From contig NZ_JADFCM010000001.1 of the NCBI RefSeq assembly GCF_015234585.1, forward strand, positions 248,001-312,000: DNA of 64,000 nt, written 5' to 3'. Origin of the DNA: Pseudalkalibacillus hwajinpoensis (GTDB lineage Bacteria > Bacillota > Bacilli > Bacillales > Guptibacillaceae). The translations under genes and the position numbers were made by a program. Below the pieces are notes generated by a model, which was not told the DNA's origin, searched no databases, and saw nothing but the letters and a program-made list of their open reading frames with translations. Shown here piece after piece: positions 11,901 to 22,208 of the stretch (its first letter is position 1; each line of letters begins with the position of its first letter).

Positions 11901-12764
11901 ATGCCTTTAGTTTCTATGAAAGAAATGCTCGAAAAAGGTAAAGCAGAAGGCTACGCAGTTGGCCAATTTAACCTTAACAACCTTGAGTTTACTCAAGCTA
12001 TCCTACAAGCTGCACAAGAAGAACAATCACCAGTTATCCTTGGTGTTTCTGAAGGTGCTGCTCGTTACATGGGCGGATTCAAAACAATTGTTACAATTGT
12101 AGAAGCGCTTATGGAAGAGTACAAGGTTACAGTACCAGTTGCTATTCACCTTGACCACGGTTCTAGCTTCGAGAAGTGTATGCAAGCGATCAACGCTGGA
12201 TTCACTTCTGTTATGATCGACGGTTCTCATTACCCACTAGACGAAAACATCGCTCTAACTACAAAAGTAGTAGAAGCTGCACATGCAGTTGGTGTTTCTG
12301 TTGAAGCTGAGCTTGGACGCATTGGCGGACAAGAAGATGATCTTATCGTTGACGATGCTGAAGCTGCATACGCAATCCCTGAAGAGTGTGAGCGCCTTAT
12401 CAACGAAACTGGTGTAGATTGCTTCGCACCTGCACTTGGTTCTGTTCACGGCCCTTACAAAGGCGAGCCTAACCTAGGATTCGACCGCATGGAAACAATC
12501 AGCAAAATGACTGGTGTTCCTCTAGTACTTCACGGTGGTACTGGTATTCCAACTGCTGACGTTAAAAAAGCGATCAAATTTGGACATGCTAAAATCAACG
12601 TGAACACTGAGAGCCAACTTTCTTCTGCTAAAGCAGTTCGTTCTGTACTTGAAGAAAAGCCAGATCTTTACGATCCTCGTAAATACATGGGACCAGCACG
12701 TGACGCGATTAAAGAAACAGTAATCGGCAAAATGCGTGAGTTTGGTTCTTCTAACAAAGCGTAA
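11901..12764 (+). CDS. fbaA: class II fructose-1,6-bisphosphate aldolase
   Basis: 287 residues, the normal size. The HLDHG zinc motif is at 83-87, with VHGPYKG and LHGGTGI forming further metal and phosphate sites. It splits fructose 1,6-bisphosphate into dihydroxyacetone phosphate and glyceraldehyde 3-phosphate in glycolysis and runs backward in gluconeogenesis. Strong GAGGAGG ribosome site and a codon pattern richer in preferred codons than its neighbours fit a highly expressed gene. Terminator immediately downstream. Confidence 0.97.
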   Translation: MPLVSMKEMLEKGKAEGYAVGQFNLNNLEFTQAILQAAQEEQSPVILGVSEGAARYMGGFKTIVTIVEALMEEYKVTVPVAIHLDHGSSFEKCMQAINAGFTSVMIDGSHYPLDENIALTTKVVEAAHAVGVSVEAELGRIGGQEDDLIVDDAEAAYAIPEECERLINETGVDCFAPALGSVHGPYKGEPNLGFDRMETISKMTGVPLVLHGGTGIPTADVKKAIKFGHAKINVNTESQLSSAKAVRSVLEEKPDLYDPRKYMGPARDAIKETVIGKMREFGSSNKA

Positions 12765-12787
12765 TAACTTCTTAAAATCGGATCATC

Positions 12788-12816
12788 AAAACCGCTCTAT
12801 TATGAGCGGTTTCTGA
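12788..12816 (+). terminator. intrinsic terminator after fbaA
   Basis: AAACCGCTC / GAGCGGTTT stem with loop TATTAT, then CTGATTT and a later T6 run. Confidence 0.75.
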
Positions 12817-12903
12817 TTTCCGTTTTTTAATCCCCTAACTACTACCTTGCGACTATTTTTCATTTATTTACAATCAAATCAGCTAACTTAAAACAAAATA
12901 TGT

Positions 12904-12909
12904 TAAAAT
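12904..12909 (+). promoter_or_regulatory. candidate extended -10 box for the fsa gene
   Basis: TGTTAAAAT reads as TG-N-TAAAAT about 45 bases before the start; no clear -35. Confidence 0.35.
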
Positions 12910-12952
12910 CTTTCTCGTAACCGCTTTCTAAAATCAAAGGAGGACGAACATA

Positions 12953-13606
12953 ATGAAAATTTTCATAGATTCTGCAAACCTGAATGATATTAAAGAAGCA
13001 CACGATATGGGAGTAGTAGCTGGAGTAACTACGAATCCATCTCTTGTTATGAAAGAAAAGGTGAATTTCCATGATCGTCTTCGTGAAATTACAAGCTTAG
13101 TATCTGGCTCTGTTAGTGCAGAGGTTGTTTCAACAACTGCTGAAGAAATGATTGAAGAAGGAAAACAATTAGCTGAAATTGCACCAAACATTACAGTAAA
13201 GGTTCCAATGAATCGTGAAGGGATGAAGGCGGTCAAAGCATTCTACGAAGCAGGAATTAAAACAAACGTAACGCTTGTTTTCTCTGCTAACCAGGCTTTG
13301 CTTGCAGCACGTGCTGGTGCGTCTTACGTTTCGCCATTCCTTGGACGTCTTGATGATATTGGCCAAAATGGTCTTGATCTCATCTCTGAAATCTCCGAAC
13401 TGTTTGCGGTACATGGAATTGAGACTGAAATTATTGCTGCATCCATTCGTCACCCAATGCACGTAACAGAAGCGGCTCTTCGTGGCGCTGACATTGGCAC
13501 AATGCCACTTAAGGTCGTTCTTCAGATGCTAGAACACCCGCTAACTGATAAAGGGATTGATCAATTCCTTTCTGACTGGGAAGAAGCGAAGAAAGCAAAT
13601 AAATAG
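12953..13606 (+). CDS. fsa: fructose-6-phosphate aldolase / transaldolase-like protein
   Basis: 217 residues, the short (TalC/FSA, YwjH-like) class rather than full transaldolase. [10 protein letters not shown] at the start, TTNPSL, and K83 in VKVPMN as expected Schiff-base lysine are seen, followed by NVTLVFS and SPFLGRLDD. Members act either as fructose-6-phosphate aldolase or as small transaldolase in the pentose phosphate pathway; sequence alone does not decide. GGAGGACG ribosome site. Same neighbourhood as in B. subtilis. Confidence 0.9.
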   Translation: MKIFIDSANLNDIKEAHDMGVVAGVTTNPSLVMKEKVNFHDRLREITSLVSGSVSAEVVSTTAEEMIEEGKQLAEIAPNITVKVPMNREGMKAVKAFYEAGIKTNVTLVFSANQALLAARAGASYVSPFLGRLDDIGQNGLDLISEISELFAVHGIETEIIAASIRHPMHVTEAALRGADIGTMPLKVVLQMLEHPLTDKGIDQFLSDWEEAKKANK

Positions 13607-13719
13607 TCATATTAAATTGGCATGAACTTCCTGTTTTTGCCCATACTATTCTTAAGAAGTATCAAAATTCGACAGAAACATGAACAGGAATGAGATGCGG
13701 ACGAAGAAGGGAGACCGTT

Positions 13720-15009
13720 ATGGAAAAGTTGATGATCGCTGGAGGCCACCGATTAAGCGGTACAGTTCAAGTGAGCGGCGCCAAAAATAGTGCGGTTGCA
13801 TTAATTCCGGCGGCTATTCTAGCAGATTCCACTGTCACAATTGATCATTTGCCGAACATTTCTGACGTGGGAATTCTCCGTGATTTACTAGAGGAAATCG
13901 GAGGACAAGCTGAGCTTGATGGAAATACATTAACTGTGAATCCACAGGACATGATTGCCATGCCACTGCCGAATGGAAAAGTAAAGAAGCTACGTGCTTC
14001 TTATTACTTGATGGGTGCGATGTTGGGTCGTTTTAATAAAGCGGTTATCGGACTTCCAGGCGGTTGTAACCTTGGACCGCGTCCGATTGATCAGCATATT
14101 AAAGGATTTGAAGCTCTTGGTGCAAAAGTAACAAATGAGCAAGGTGCAATTTACCTTCGTGCTGATGAACTGAGAGGGGCCCGTATTTACCTTGACGTTG
14201 TAAGTGTAGGAGCTACGATTAATATTATGCTTGCAGCCGTTCGTGCAAAAGGACGGACAGTCATTGAAAACGCAGCGAAAGAACCAGAAATTATTGATGT
14301 TGCGACACTGTTATCTAGTATGGGAGCGAAGATCAAAGGAGCAGGGACAGACGTCATTCGTATCGATGGTGTAGACGAGCTAAGTGGCTGTTACCACTCG
14401 ATCATACCTGATCGCATAGAGGCGGGCACTTACATGATTATGGCAGCAGCGATGGGAGACGAAGTCGTCATCGATAATGTCATCTCACAACATCTTGAGT
14501 CACTTATCGCGAAACTGCGTGAGATGGGTGTAAAGGTAGAGACGAATGAAGACCAGGTTTATATTCGTTCACCACGCGAAGGCTGGAAAGGCGTTGACCT
14601 GAAGACACTCGTCTATCCTGGCTTCCCAACAGACTTACAGCAGCCGTTTACATCGCTCTTAACGAACGCAGAGGGTAGTAGCATTGTGACCGATACAATT
14701 TATGGCGCAAGATTTAAGCACATTGATGAACTTCGCCGAATGGGTGCGAATGTGAAGGTGGAAGGACGGTCTGCCATCATTAATGGAGCTGTTAAGCTTC
14801 AAGGTGCGAAGGTGCGTGCTTCGGATCTGAGAGCTGGTGCTGCCCTTGTCGTTGCTGGATTAATGGCAGAAGGCGTTACAGAAGTTTCAGGACTTGAGCA
14901 CATCGATCGTGGGTATGAACGACTTGTAGAAAAGCTGAGCAATCTTGGCGCGAGAGTCTGGCGTGAGAAATTAGATCAAGAAGAGCTTAAAGAAGTGGAA
15001 AGCTCTTAA
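13720..15009 (+). CDS. murAB: UDP-N-acetylglucosamine 1-carboxyvinyltransferase 2
   Basis: 429 residues, equal to B. subtilis MurAB (MurZ). The catalytic, fosfomycin-reactive cysteine is C116 in [13 protein letters not shown]. It transfers enolpyruvate from PEP to UDP-GlcNAc, the first committed step of peptidoglycan synthesis. The ATG after AAGGGAG is chosen; ten further in-frame codons upstream are not conserved. A paralogue (murAA) is also in this window at 53.5 kb, the two-copy arrangement normal for low-GC Gram-positives. Confidence 0.95.
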   Translation: MEKLMIAGGHRLSGTVQVSGAKNSAVALIPAAILADSTVTIDHLPNISDVGILRDLLEEIGGQAELDGNTLTVNPQDMIAMPLPNGKVKKLRASYYLMGAMLGRFNKAVIGLPGGCNLGPRPIDQHIKGFEALGAKVTNEQGAIYLRADELRGARIYLDVVSVGATINIMLAAVRAKGRTVIENAAKEPEIIDVATLLSSMGAKIKGAGTDVIRIDGVDELSGCYHSIIPDRIEAGTYMIMAAAMGDEVVIDNVISQHLESLIAKLREMGVKVETNEDQVYIRSPREGWKGVDLKTLVYPGFPTDLQQPFTSLLTNAEGSSIVTDTIYGARFKHIDELRRMGANVKVEGRSAIINGAVKLQGAKVRASDLRAGAALVVAGLMAEGVTEVSGLEHIDRGYERLVEKLSNLGARVWREKLDQEELKEVESS

Positions 15010-15014
15010 GAATG

Positions 15015-15043
15015 CAGAACAGGCGGTGAAAACCGCCATTCTG
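15015..15043 (+). terminator. hairpin after murAB
   Basis: GGCGGT GAAA ACCGCC core extended by CAGAA/TTCTG; only a weak T-rich tail, so termination may be partial and read into glpX. Confidence 0.45.
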
Positions 15044-15099
15044 TCATCTTTTCGTGTAAGCGTTTAAAAAATAGAGATCGTGTAAACTTAGGGGGAAGC

Positions 15100-16071
15100 A
15101 TGATGGAAAGAAGTTTATCGATGGAACTTGTTAGAGTGACCGAGGCAGCTGCGCTTGCTTCAGCGCGTTGGATGGGAAGAGGCAAGAAAGAAGAAGCAGA
15201 TGATGCTGCAACGACTGCTATGCGTGACGTTTTCGATACGGTTCCGATGAAAGGAACAGTTGTCATCGGGGAAGGCGAGATGGATGAAGCACCAATGCTT
15301 TATATCGGTGAAAAGCTTGGAACTGGATATGGTCCGCGTGTCGATGTTGCTGTCGATCCTTTAGAAGGAACAAATATTGTTGCGGCAGGAACATGGAATG
15401 CCCTCGCTGTTCTAGCGGTAGCCGATCACGGAAATCTTCTTCATGCTCCTGACATGTATATGGACAAAATCGCAGTTGGACCAAAAGCAGTAGGGAAAAT
15501 CGATATTAATGCCTCCGTACACGAGAATCTAAAAGCAGTAGCTGAAGCAAAAGGAAAAAATATTGAAGACTGCGTGGCGGTCATATTAGACCGTAAGCGC
15601 CACGAAAAGATTATAGAAGAAGTGCGTTCTGCCGGAGCCAGAATTAAGCTTATTTCTGATGGAGATGTAGCAGCAGCAATTAACACAGCGTTTGATGATA
15701 CGGGCGTCGATATTTTGTTTGGATCTGGTGGAGCACCAGAGGGTGTCCTTGCTGCAGTAGCACTGAAATGCCTTGGTGGAGAAATACAGGGTAAGCTGCT
15801 ACCACAAAATGAGGAAGAATTAAACAGGTGTAAAGAAATGGGAATTGAAGACGTCTCCCGCGTTCTTCATATGGAAGATCTTGTGAAGGGCGATGACGCC
15901 ATTTTTGCAGCGACAGGTGTTACTGATGGTGAATTGTTAAAGGGAGTTAGGTTCCAGGGAACTTCTGGTACAACGCAATCCGTTGTCATGCGTGCAAAGT
16001 CAGGAACAGTTCGTTTCATCGACGGAAAACATAGTTTACAAAAGAAGCCTGATCTGGTCATTCGACCTTAA
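15100..16071 (+). CDS. glpX: class II fructose-1,6-bisphosphatase
   Basis: 323 residues. [10 protein letters not shown] and DPLEGT are the metal-binding motifs of GlpX phosphatases, which hydrolyse fructose 1,6-bisphosphate in gluconeogenesis. Ribosome site AGGGGGAA. Two ATGs are adjacent; the second gives [12 protein letters not shown], the usual N-terminus, so the start could be three bases later. Lies between murAB and rho as in B. subtilis (ywjI). Confidence 0.95.
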   Translation: MMERSLSMELVRVTEAAALASARWMGRGKKEEADDAATTAMRDVFDTVPMKGTVVIGEGEMDEAPMLYIGEKLGTGYGPRVDVAVDPLEGTNIVAAGTWNALAVLAVADHGNLLHAPDMYMDKIAVGPKAVGKIDINASVHENLKAVAEAKGKNIEDCVAVILDRKRHEKIIEEVRSAGARIKLISDGDVAAAINTAFDDTGVDILFGSGGAPEGVLAAVALKCLGGEIQGKLLPQNEEELNRCKEMGIEDVSRVLHMEDLVKGDDAIFAATGVTDGELLKGVRFQGTSGTTQSVVMRAKSGTVRFIDGKHSLQKKPDLVIRP

Positions 16072-16575
16072 ATTACTATAAAGTAAGCGAGATCTCATGC
16101 GACATTGGTTTTTACATGTTGAATATTCCTAAGGAATCTGGTAAAACTATAAGGTGCTGTATTATTGTTAGTACGTTTAGTTACCGAAACTATAATGTGA
16201 ACGAAATAGATAGTAAACTAATCCTGGTTCATTCGATCTGTGGAGAAGAGGTACTTATACTCGCCGTGCTTTCTTTTGCAAGTTGATCATGAGCCAAAGA
16301 TGACGCTCGAACAAGCCGAGAATTATCAGAGTAACGATTGCTAAGCAACACCTTCGTTGTGCACTTCCTCTACTCTCACTTAAGAGATGCCTGAATGGAT
16401 AGCCTCTCACAGGATCTCAACAAACTCTTTCTCTCTTTATTTATTTTCTCAACCGTCAAATTGGTCAACTCTATACAACGTACTTACGTTGTGAAAGCAA
16501 ACCTCTTTGCGCACTCATATCATTTTCCAGCCGTTAGGGTCAAACCTATTATTATATAAAAAGTGTGGTGTCAAC
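16072..16575 (+). promoter_or_regulatory. rho leader region
   Basis: About 500 noncoding bases. A TATAAT at 16191-16196 lacks a good -35 at standard spacing. Near the gene, CAACGT ACTT ACGTTG (16476-16491) forms a compact perfect hairpin, and another CAAC/GTTG hairpin sits near 16350-16363. Rho is known to limit its own synthesis through its leader in several bacteria, so a long leader is expected, but no Rho-use site can be shown by eye. Confidence 0.4.
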
Positions 16576-17841
16576 ATGGCAGTAAATATATCAGAATTAG
16601 AACAAATGACGTTAAAAGATCTATATGAACAGGCAAGACTATACAAAGTCTCATACTATAGCAAGTTGAACAAGCGTGAACTTGTATTTGCCATATTGAA
16701 AGCGCAGGCTGAACAATCTGGCCTTCTTTTCATGGAAGGTATTCTAGAGATTATTTCCTCTGAAGGATTTGGATTCCTACGACCGATTAACTACTCAGCT
16801 AGTGCAGAAGACATTTATATTTCCGCTTCACAAATTCGTCGATTCGATTTACGTAACGGTGATCGCGTATCGGGTAAAGTACGACCGCCTAAAGAAAACG
16901 AGCGCTACTACGGTCTCTTACACGTAGCCGCAGTAAATGGAGAAGACCCTGATTCTTCTAAAGAACGCGTGCATTTCCCAGCGCTAACGCCGCTGTATCC
17001 TGAGAAAAGAATGAACTTTGAGAACAAATCAGGCAACCTTTCAACTCGTATCATTGATATGATCTCGCCAGTCGGCTTTGGACAGCGTGGTTTGATCGTA
17101 GCTCCCCCAAAAGCAGGGAAAACAATGTTGCTGAAAGAAATTGCTAATAGCATTACAACGAATCATCCTGACACAGAACTTATCGTGCTTCTCATTGATG
17201 AGCGTCCTGAGGAAGTAACGGATATCGAGCGTTCTGTTGATGGCGATGTTGTTCATTCAACTTTTGATGAAACGCCGGATAATCACATTAAAGTAGCTGA
17301 GCTTGTGCTAGAGCGAGCTATGCGTCTTGTTGAGCATAAGAAAGACGTTGTGATTCTTCTTGATAGTATTACACGTCTTGCTCGTGCTTATAACCTTGTT
17401 ATTCCTCCAAGTGGACGTACACTTTCAGGTGGTATTGATCCTGCTGCTTTCCATCGTCCAAAACGATTCTTTGGTGCGGCAAGAAACATCGAAGAAGGTG
17501 GAAGCTTGACGATCTTAGCGACAGCTCTTGTGGAAACAGGCTCTCGTATGGATGATGTCATTTATGAAGAATTCAAAGGAACAGGCAACATGGAATTGCA
17601 TCTTGATCGACGTCTTGCAGAACGACGTGTCTTCCCAGCGATTGATATTCGTCGCTCTGGCACGCGTAAAGAAGAGCTACTTCTTCCAAAAGAACAGCTT
17701 GAAATGCTTTGGACAATCCGTAAGAGCATGGATGACTCATTTGAATTCGTTGATAATTTCTTGAAACGCCTCAAGAAAACAAAGGAAAACAAAGAATTTT
17801 TCGATCTATTTGAGAAAGAAAAAAGCGGTTCATCTCGCTAA
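16576..17841 (+). CDS. rho: transcription termination factor Rho
   Basis: 421 residues. N-terminal helix domain ([19 protein letters not shown]), cold-shock-like RNA-binding domain with EGFGFLRP, then the RecA-like ATPase with Walker [10 protein letters not shown] and Walker [17 protein letters not shown]. It is a hexameric RNA helicase that ends transcription. The ATG giving [11 protein letters not shown] is chosen; a 23-codon upstream extension is not conserved. Ribosome site is modest (AAGTGTGGTG). Confidence 0.95.
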   Translation: MAVNISELEQMTLKDLYEQARLYKVSYYSKLNKRELVFAILKAQAEQSGLLFMEGILEIISSEGFGFLRPINYSASAEDIYISASQIRRFDLRNGDRVSGKVRPPKENERYYGLLHVAAVNGEDPDSSKERVHFPALTPLYPEKRMNFENKSGNLSTRIIDMISPVGFGQRGLIVAPPKAGKTMLLKEIANSITTNHPDTELIVLLIDERPEEVTDIERSVDGDVVHSTFDETPDNHIKVAELVLERAMRLVEHKKDVVILLDSITRLARAYNLVIPPSGRTLSGGIDPAAFHRPKRFFGAARNIEEGGSLTILATALVETGSRMDDVIYEEFKGTGNMELHLDRRLAERRVFPAIDIRRSGTRKEELLLPKEQLEMLWTIRKSMDDSFEFVDNFLKRLKKTKENKEFFDLFEKEKSGSSR

Positions 17842-17871
17842 TTAGTGATCGTTTCGTCACAGGATGATCAA

Positions 17872-17900
17872 TTGCATTGTCTCTACCTCCCTGCTATAAT
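17872..17900 (+). promoter_or_regulatory. sigma-A promoter for rpmE
   Basis: TTGCAT, 17-base spacer, TATAAT with an extended TGC just before it. Predicted start about 17907, leaving a leader of about 85 bases. Confidence 0.8.
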
Positions 17901-17906
17901 ACTTCT

Positions 17907-17980
17907 ATGTGTGCAGAAGCTAAAAGGTAATGCCTTTTAGCTTCATTTAACTCTGGTTCCTCAGGAATCAGGGCGGAAGG
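17907..17980 (+). ncRNA. two-hairpin rpmE leader (candidate L31 autoregulatory leader)
   Basis: The first hairpin is a perfect 12-bp stem GAAGCTAAAAGG / CCTTTTAGCTTC with loop TAATG (17916-17944). The second is an 8-bp stem CTGGTTCC / GGAATCAG with loop TCA (17953-17971, one G-U pair). The ribosome site follows at once. Neither has a T run, so they look like a translational control leader. L31 leaders are a known family of ribosomal-protein leaders in Firmicutes; assignment here is inferred from position and shape. Confidence 0.6.
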
Positions 17981-17991
17981 AGATGAAATTC

Positions 17992-18198
17992 ATGAAACAA
18001 GCAATTCATCCTGGTTATGAAAACATCACAGTTAGATGTGCTTGCGGTAACGAATTCGAAACTGGATCTACAAAACAGGACGGCGTCAGCGTAGAGGTTT
18101 GCTCTGAATGTCACCCGTTCTATACTGGACGTCAGAAGTTTAATGACGCTGGTGGACGCGTAGATAAGTTTAGAAGAAAATACAACCTAAAAGGTTAA
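17992..18198 (+). CDS. rpmE: 50S ribosomal protein bL31 (zinc-binding form)
   Basis: 68 residues from the ATG giving MKQAIHPGY; an ATG nine bases upstream sits too close to GGAAGGAG. Four zinc-ligand cysteines are present (C16, C18, C37, C40), marking the C+ type, which in B. subtilis is replaced by a cysteine-free paralogue under zinc shortage. It is part of the large ribosomal subunit at the central bridge. Transcribed from its own promoter with a structured leader and closed by a terminator. Confidence 0.96.
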   Translation: MKQAIHPGYENITVRCACGNEFETGSTKQDGVSVEVCSECHPFYTGRQKFNDAGGRVDKFRRKYNLKG

Positions 18199-18204
18199 TG
18201 ATAG

Positions 18205-18238
18205 AACAGGCAAGTTTTTACTCCTTGCCTGTTTTTTT
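18205..18238 (+). terminator. intrinsic terminator after rpmE
   Basis: AACAGGCAAG / CTTGCCTGTT stem followed by a run of T. Confidence 0.9.
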
Positions 18239-18307
18239 ACTCAATATTCTTAGTGGAAACAATGCTTTTGTTATAAGGTAGGGGAAGATTGTTGACTCAC
18301 CTCTGTA

Positions 18308-18364
18308 CTTGTAGGAAGAAACGGCTCGAGCAAATACAGTTGCTCACTCGTTTCTTCCTACAAG
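18308..18364. repeat. long hairpin between rpmE and tdk
   Basis: A 16-bp perfect outer stem, CTTGTAGGAAGAAACG against its complement, encloses an inner stem GAGCAA/TTGCTC with loop ATACAG. No T run follows, so it is not a standard terminator. It could be a small MITE-like insertion or a structured leader of tdk. About 300 noncoding bases separate rpmE and tdk and nothing else was recognised in them. Confidence 0.75.
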
Positions 18365-18500
18365 TGAGTAAGTGTGAGATCATACCCGATGAAATAATAA
18401 ACGTTTAAAATCAATAATTGGATGAAAGTATACGCAAAATAAAGACTGTGCTGATCAGTCATTTTTTAATGCTTATGCTGGAGAAAGGAGAAGCGGTTGA

Positions 18501-19118
18501 ATGCATGTCATGAAGCACAGCGGCTGGATTGAGGTTGTTTGCGGAAGTATGTTTTCCGGAAAGTCGGAAGAATTGATTCGTCGAGTGAAGCGAGCGACTT
18601 ATGCAAAGCAAAAAGTCCAGGTGTTCAAGCCTAAAATTGATGATAGATACAGCGAAGAATCTGTTGTGTCTCATAATGGAATGTCCGTTATCGCTGTCCC
18701 AGTTGATCATTCACAAGCGATCCTGGACCGCGTCTCAGAGGATACAGATATGGTTGCGGTAGATGAAGTACAGTTTTTTGATGAAGAAATCGTAGATGTG
18801 GCTCAGCAGCTTGCTGATGAAGGCGTTCGTGTAATCGTGGCAGGACTCGACCAGGATTTTCGCGGCGAAGCATTCGGGCAAGTTCCTAAGCTTCTTACGG
18901 TTGCTGAATCAGTTACGAAGCTACAAGCGATCTGTGTTGTATGTGGTTCTCCAGCAAGCCGTACCCAGCGTTTGATTGATGGGAAGCCCGCGCATTATGA
19001 GGATCCGATTATCCTTGTTGGTGCGTCTGAATCCTATGAACCACGCTGTCGTCATTGTCACAAAGTACCAGGGAAACCAACGGCGCGAGACAATAAAGAG
19101 CAGCAAATATCAAAATAA
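18501..19118 (+). CDS. tdk: thymidine kinase
   Basis: 205 residues, type II (TK1-like). P-loop [12 protein letters not shown] near the start, DEVQFFD Walker B, and zinc cysteines in CVVCG and CRHCH. It phosphorylates thymidine for salvage. ATG with GGAGAAG ahead. Order rpmE-tdk-prfA follows B. subtilis. A short terminator overlaps the end of the gene. Confidence 0.96.
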   Translation: MHVMKHSGWIEVVCGSMFSGKSEELIRRVKRATYAKQKVQVFKPKIDDRYSEESVVSHNGMSVIAVPVDHSQAILDRVSEDTDMVAVDEVQFFDEEIVDVAQQLADEGVRVIVAGLDQDFRGEAFGQVPKLLTVAESVTKLQAICVVCGSPASRTQRLIDGKPAHYEDPIILVGASESYEPRCRHCHKVPGKPTARDNKEQQISK

Positions 19119-19141
19119 GTCCGGGAAACCGGGCTTTTTTT
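19117..19141 (+). terminator. intrinsic terminator after tdk
   Basis: AAGTCCGG GAAA CCGGGCTT with a GAAA tetraloop and T7 tail; its 5' arm overlaps the stop codon. Confidence 0.85.
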
Positions 19142-19238
19142 AATGCGCGAAAACATCTGGTTTCATTTCCATAGAAGAGGAGAACGAGAATCTATCCAGT
19201 CATCTTTGGGCACCTTAAAACGAGGAGGTGACTGACTG

Positions 19239-19613
19239 ATGAGAAAGGTTTCAACTATGATGATTGCATTCCTTTTACTTGTAGCTGCTTGTTCGCCATT
19301 AAAGCCACCAGAGGCGGATGGACAAGCGGGAGAAGGCCAGAATTTAAACACAGATATTAACTTAAATCCTCAGTCCTATCGCAATATGAGTGTTGATAAG
19401 CCAACAATTAGTGACGATCAAGATAAGATTCGTGAAGTCGTCGAGACAGAAGGTTACGATGCTGGAGTCGTTTCAATCACAGGAAATCACGCGTGGGTCA
19501 ATGTGAAATTTAACAATAAAAATGAAGCGAGTTTAAATGAACAGAAAAAAAACCTCGCTGCTAAAATTTATCAAGCCGTACCGAGGTACAAAATTCATGT
19601 ACGAGCAAGATAA
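19239..19613 (+). CDS. putative lipoprotein, YhcN/YlaJ-like
   Basis: 124 residues with a signal peptide and lipobox LVAAC, so the mature protein should begin with a lipidated cysteine at residue 18 or so. The C-terminal 70 residues (DKIREVVETEGYDAGVVSIT, then NHAWVNVKF) resemble the YhcN/YlaJ sporulation lipoprotein fold, but similarity is faint. Good GAGGAGGTGA ribosome site. No neighbour gives a function; the family name is a tentative guess. Confidence 0.6.
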   Translation: MRKVSTMMIAFLLLVAACSPLKPPEADGQAGEGQNLNTDINLNPQSYRNMSVDKPTISDDQDKIREVVETEGYDAGVVSITGNHAWVNVKFNNKNEASLNEQKKNLAAKIYQAVPRYKIHVRAR

Positions 19614-19645
19614 ACCCTCTCATGCGAGAGGGTTGTTTTGTTTTA
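19613..19645. terminator. terminator between lipoprotein gene and CoA-disulfide reductase gene
   Basis: AACCCTCTC ATGC GAGAGGGTT followed by TGTTTTGTTTT; shared by convergent genes. Confidence 0.85.
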
Positions 19646-19650
19646 TATGA

Positions 19651-20985
19651 TTAGTGCTGGGCACGTCGGGCTGCCTGTTGCAATGGATCCCAAACGCTAT
19701 TGTAAGGGGGAGCATATGCGAGATCAAGATCCTCAATGTCATGAAGCGTCATCTGGTGGTATAGAGCCGTTGCAAGCACATCAACTCGCTTATCAACGCC
19801 GTACTTTCCAATAAACTGTCCACCGATAATTCGTTCGTTATCATCTCGGAAAATAATTTTCACGCAAAGTTCACGAGCTTCTGGGTAGTAACCTGCAATG
19901 TCAGTTGCCTCGGTTGAGCAGCTTGAGAATGGTAAATTTAATTCTTTTGCTTCGTTAGTCGAAAGGCCTGTGCGGCCAAGAGTTAATCCGAAAAATTTAA
20001 TAACAGAAGTGCCGACAATCCCTTTAAATGTGTTTGGTTGCCCAATCATGTTAAGACCAGCAATGCGCCCCTGCTTATTTGCCGTTGTGCCAAGAGGAAC
20101 AAAGTCATCTCGTTCTTTAATGCGATGATAATGCGTCGCACAGTCTCCAGCTGCATATACGTCCTCTTTACTTGTTTGCATGTAGCGGTTCACCTGAATA
20201 GCACCGTTAGAAGTTGTATGAAGACCGCATTCTTTGAGGAAACCAGTATTCGGTTTGACGCCGACTGAGACGAGAACAAGGTCTGCATCATATTCTCCTT
20301 TGTCAGTCACGATTTTTTTGACGCGCTTATCCCCTTTGAAAGACTGAACGCCTTCATTTGTATGAACCGAAACATTGTTTTGCTCGGCTTCTTCATGTAT
20401 AAGCTTAGCCATATCGTCATCAAAAATACTGGCAAGGTGCGGTCCTAACTCAATGATGCGTACATTTTTACCGAGTTCACGGAACGTTTCGGCCATTTCA
20501 AGTCCAATGTATCCACCGCCAATGACCGCCACATTTTGTACGGAATCATCAAGATCTTTTATCACTTTTTCAGCATCGGGAATGGTCTTTAATGTATGTA
20601 TGCCGTTAAGGTCGATGCCTTCCCAGTTTGGTTTAACAGGACTTACTCCTGTAGCGATCAGGAGCTTATCGTAATTTTCTTCAAAGTGATCATTCGTTTT
20701 TAAATTGATTCCTTTTACAATTTTGTTTTCAGTATCAACGTTTGTAACCTCATGGTAGACACGTGCGTCAATTCCATACTTTTCTCGAAATGTATCTACG
20801 GATCTTGCAATCAGTTTATCCGTAGATTCAATTTTTCCGCTAATGACATAAGGTAGCCCGCATTGGCCATACGAATAAATATCTCCCTTTTCAAGCGTCA
20901 CAACTTCCGCTTCCTCATCGTTTCTAATAATTTGCATAGCTGCACTCATACCAGCCGCATCTCCGCCAATAATAACAAACTTCAT
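19651..20985 (-). CDS. CoA-disulfide reductase-type FAD/NAD(P)H oxidoreductase
   Basis: 444 residues. FAD motif [13 protein letters not shown] at the N-terminus, single redox cysteine C42 in [16 protein letters not shown](P) motif [15 protein letters not shown], and DVYAAGDCA near the second FAD site. Single-cysteine members reduce CoA disulfide or persulfides and keep low-molecular-weight thiols reduced; NADH oxidases are close relatives. No rhodanese domain is fused. ATG after AAAGGGG. It stands alone on the minus strand, an insertion relative to the B. subtilis order. Confidence 0.88.
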   Translation of the reverse strand: MKFVIIGGDAAGMSAAMQIIRNDEEAEVVTLEKGDIYSYGQCGLPYVISGKIESTDKLIARSVDTFREKYGIDARVYHEVTNVDTENKIVKGINLKTNDHFEENYDKLLIATGVSPVKPNWEGIDLNGIHTLKTIPDAEKVIKDLDDSVQNVAVIGGGYIGLEMAETFRELGKNVRIIELGPHLASIFDDDMAKLIHEEAEQNNVSVHTNEGVQSFKGDKRVKKIVTDKGEYDADLVLVSVGVKPNTGFLKECGLHTTSNGAIQVNRYMQTSKEDVYAAGDCATHYHRIKERDDFVPLGTTANKQGRIAGLNMIGQPNTFKGIVGTSVIKFFGLTLGRTGLSTNEAKELNLPFSSCSTEATDIAGYYPEARELCVKIIFRDDNERIIGGQFIGKYGVDKRVDVLATALYHQMTLHDIEDLDLAYAPPYNSVWDPLQQAARRAQH

Positions 20986-21069
20986 CTATAAGCAGCCCCT
21001 TTCCTAATCGTTCAGTCTAGCCTACTTTCAGTTTACCCTTAAAAAATGATGTTAAAGCTATTTTTGCTT

Positions 21070-21098
21070 TTGACTGGCGAAATGTCCTATACTATAAT
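21070..21098 (+). promoter_or_regulatory. sigma-A promoter for prfA
   Basis: TTGACT, 17-base spacer, TATAAT, close to consensus, 35 bases before the start codon. Confidence 0.85.
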
Positions 21099-21133
21099 TA
21101 GAATGTTATGCAACGAAAACGAGGTGAAAGATC

Positions 21134-22204
21134 TTGTTAGACCGTTTAGAAATTGTAGAAGAACGTTATGATAAGTTAAATCAGTTGTTAAGTGATCCAG
21201 AAGTCATTAATGACACGACGAAACTCCGCGAATATTCCAAAGAGCAAGCTAGCCTTGAGGAAACCGTTCAGGTGTATCGTGAATATAAGGAAATTCTCGA
21301 AGGCATTCAAGACGCGAAGGCGATGCTTGAGGAAGAAAAAGATGCAGAAATGCGTGAAATGGTGAAGGCAGAGCTTTCAGAGCTTACACCACAAGAAGAA
21401 GAGTATGCAGAGCGCTTACGAGTGCTACTTCTTCCTAAAGATCCGAACGATGAGAAGAACGTAATTATTGAAGTTCGAGGAGCAGCGGGTGGAGACGAAG
21501 CCGCATTATTTGCTGGTGACTTGTACAAAATGTACAGCCGCTTTGCTGAAATGCAAGGTTGGAAGTCTGAAGTCATCGAATATAGTTCAACGGAGCTAGG
21601 TGGTTATAAAGAAATTATCTTTATGATCAACGGTGCCGGCGCATATTCCAAAATGAAATATGAAAATGGCGCACACCGAGTGCAGCGTGTTCCTTCAACA
21701 GAATCAGGTGGACGTATTCACACATCTACGGCAACAGTAGCAGTGCTTCCTGAAGCGGAAGAAGTGGAAGTTGAAATCCATGACAAAGACATTCGTGTTG
21801 ATACATTTACTTCAAGTGGACCAGGTGGACAGAGTGTTAATACAACGATGTCAGCTGTTCGCTTAACCCATACGCCAACAGGTGTTGTTGTATCGTGTCA
21901 GGATGAGAAGTCACAAATTAAGAACAAAGAAAAAGCGATGAAGGTTCTTCGTGCTCGTGTGTATGATAAGTTCCAACAAGAAGCACAGAAAGAGTATGAC
22001 GATAACCGTAAATCCGCTGTTGGAACGGGTGACCGTTCTGAACGAATCCGTACGTATAACTTCCCACAAAACCGCGTGACGGATCATAGAATTAACTTAA
22101 CGATTCAGAAACTTGACCAGATTCTTCAAGGGAAGCTTGATGAGTTCATTGATGCGCTAATTACAGAAGAGCAAACGCGCTTAATGGCAGAAGCTGGAGA
22201 GTGA
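21134..22204 (+). CDS. prfA: peptide chain release factor 1
   Basis: 356 residues, equal to the B. subtilis length. GGQ (231-233) is the peptidyl-tRNA hydrolysis motif and PST (187-189) stands at the stop-codon recognition site, read as RF1-type. TTG start with GAGGTGAAAG ahead. It reads UAA and UAG. prmC, which methylates the GGQ glutamine, begins four bases after the stop, so they form one operon. Confidence 0.96.
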   Translation: MLDRLEIVEERYDKLNQLLSDPEVINDTTKLREYSKEQASLEETVQVYREYKEILEGIQDAKAMLEEEKDAEMREMVKAELSELTPQEEEYAERLRVLLLPKDPNDEKNVIIEVRGAAGGDEAALFAGDLYKMYSRFAEMQGWKSEVIEYSSTELGGYKEIIFMINGAGAYSKMKYENGAHRVQRVPSTESGGRIHTSTATVAVLPEAEEVEVEIHDKDIRVDTFTSSGPGGQSVNTTMSAVRLTHTPTGVVVSCQDEKSQIKNKEKAMKVLRARVYDKFQQEAQKEYDDNRKSAVGTGDRSERIRTYNFPQNRVTDHRINLTIQKLDQILQGKLDEFIDALITEEQTRLMAEAGE

Positions 22205-22208
22205 CCTT

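Noticed and set aside
13668..13674. Spo0A box TTCGACA (complement TGTCGAA) before murAB
   Set aside because: A single seven-base match is expected by chance in 64 kb, and no promoter is clearly placed beside it.
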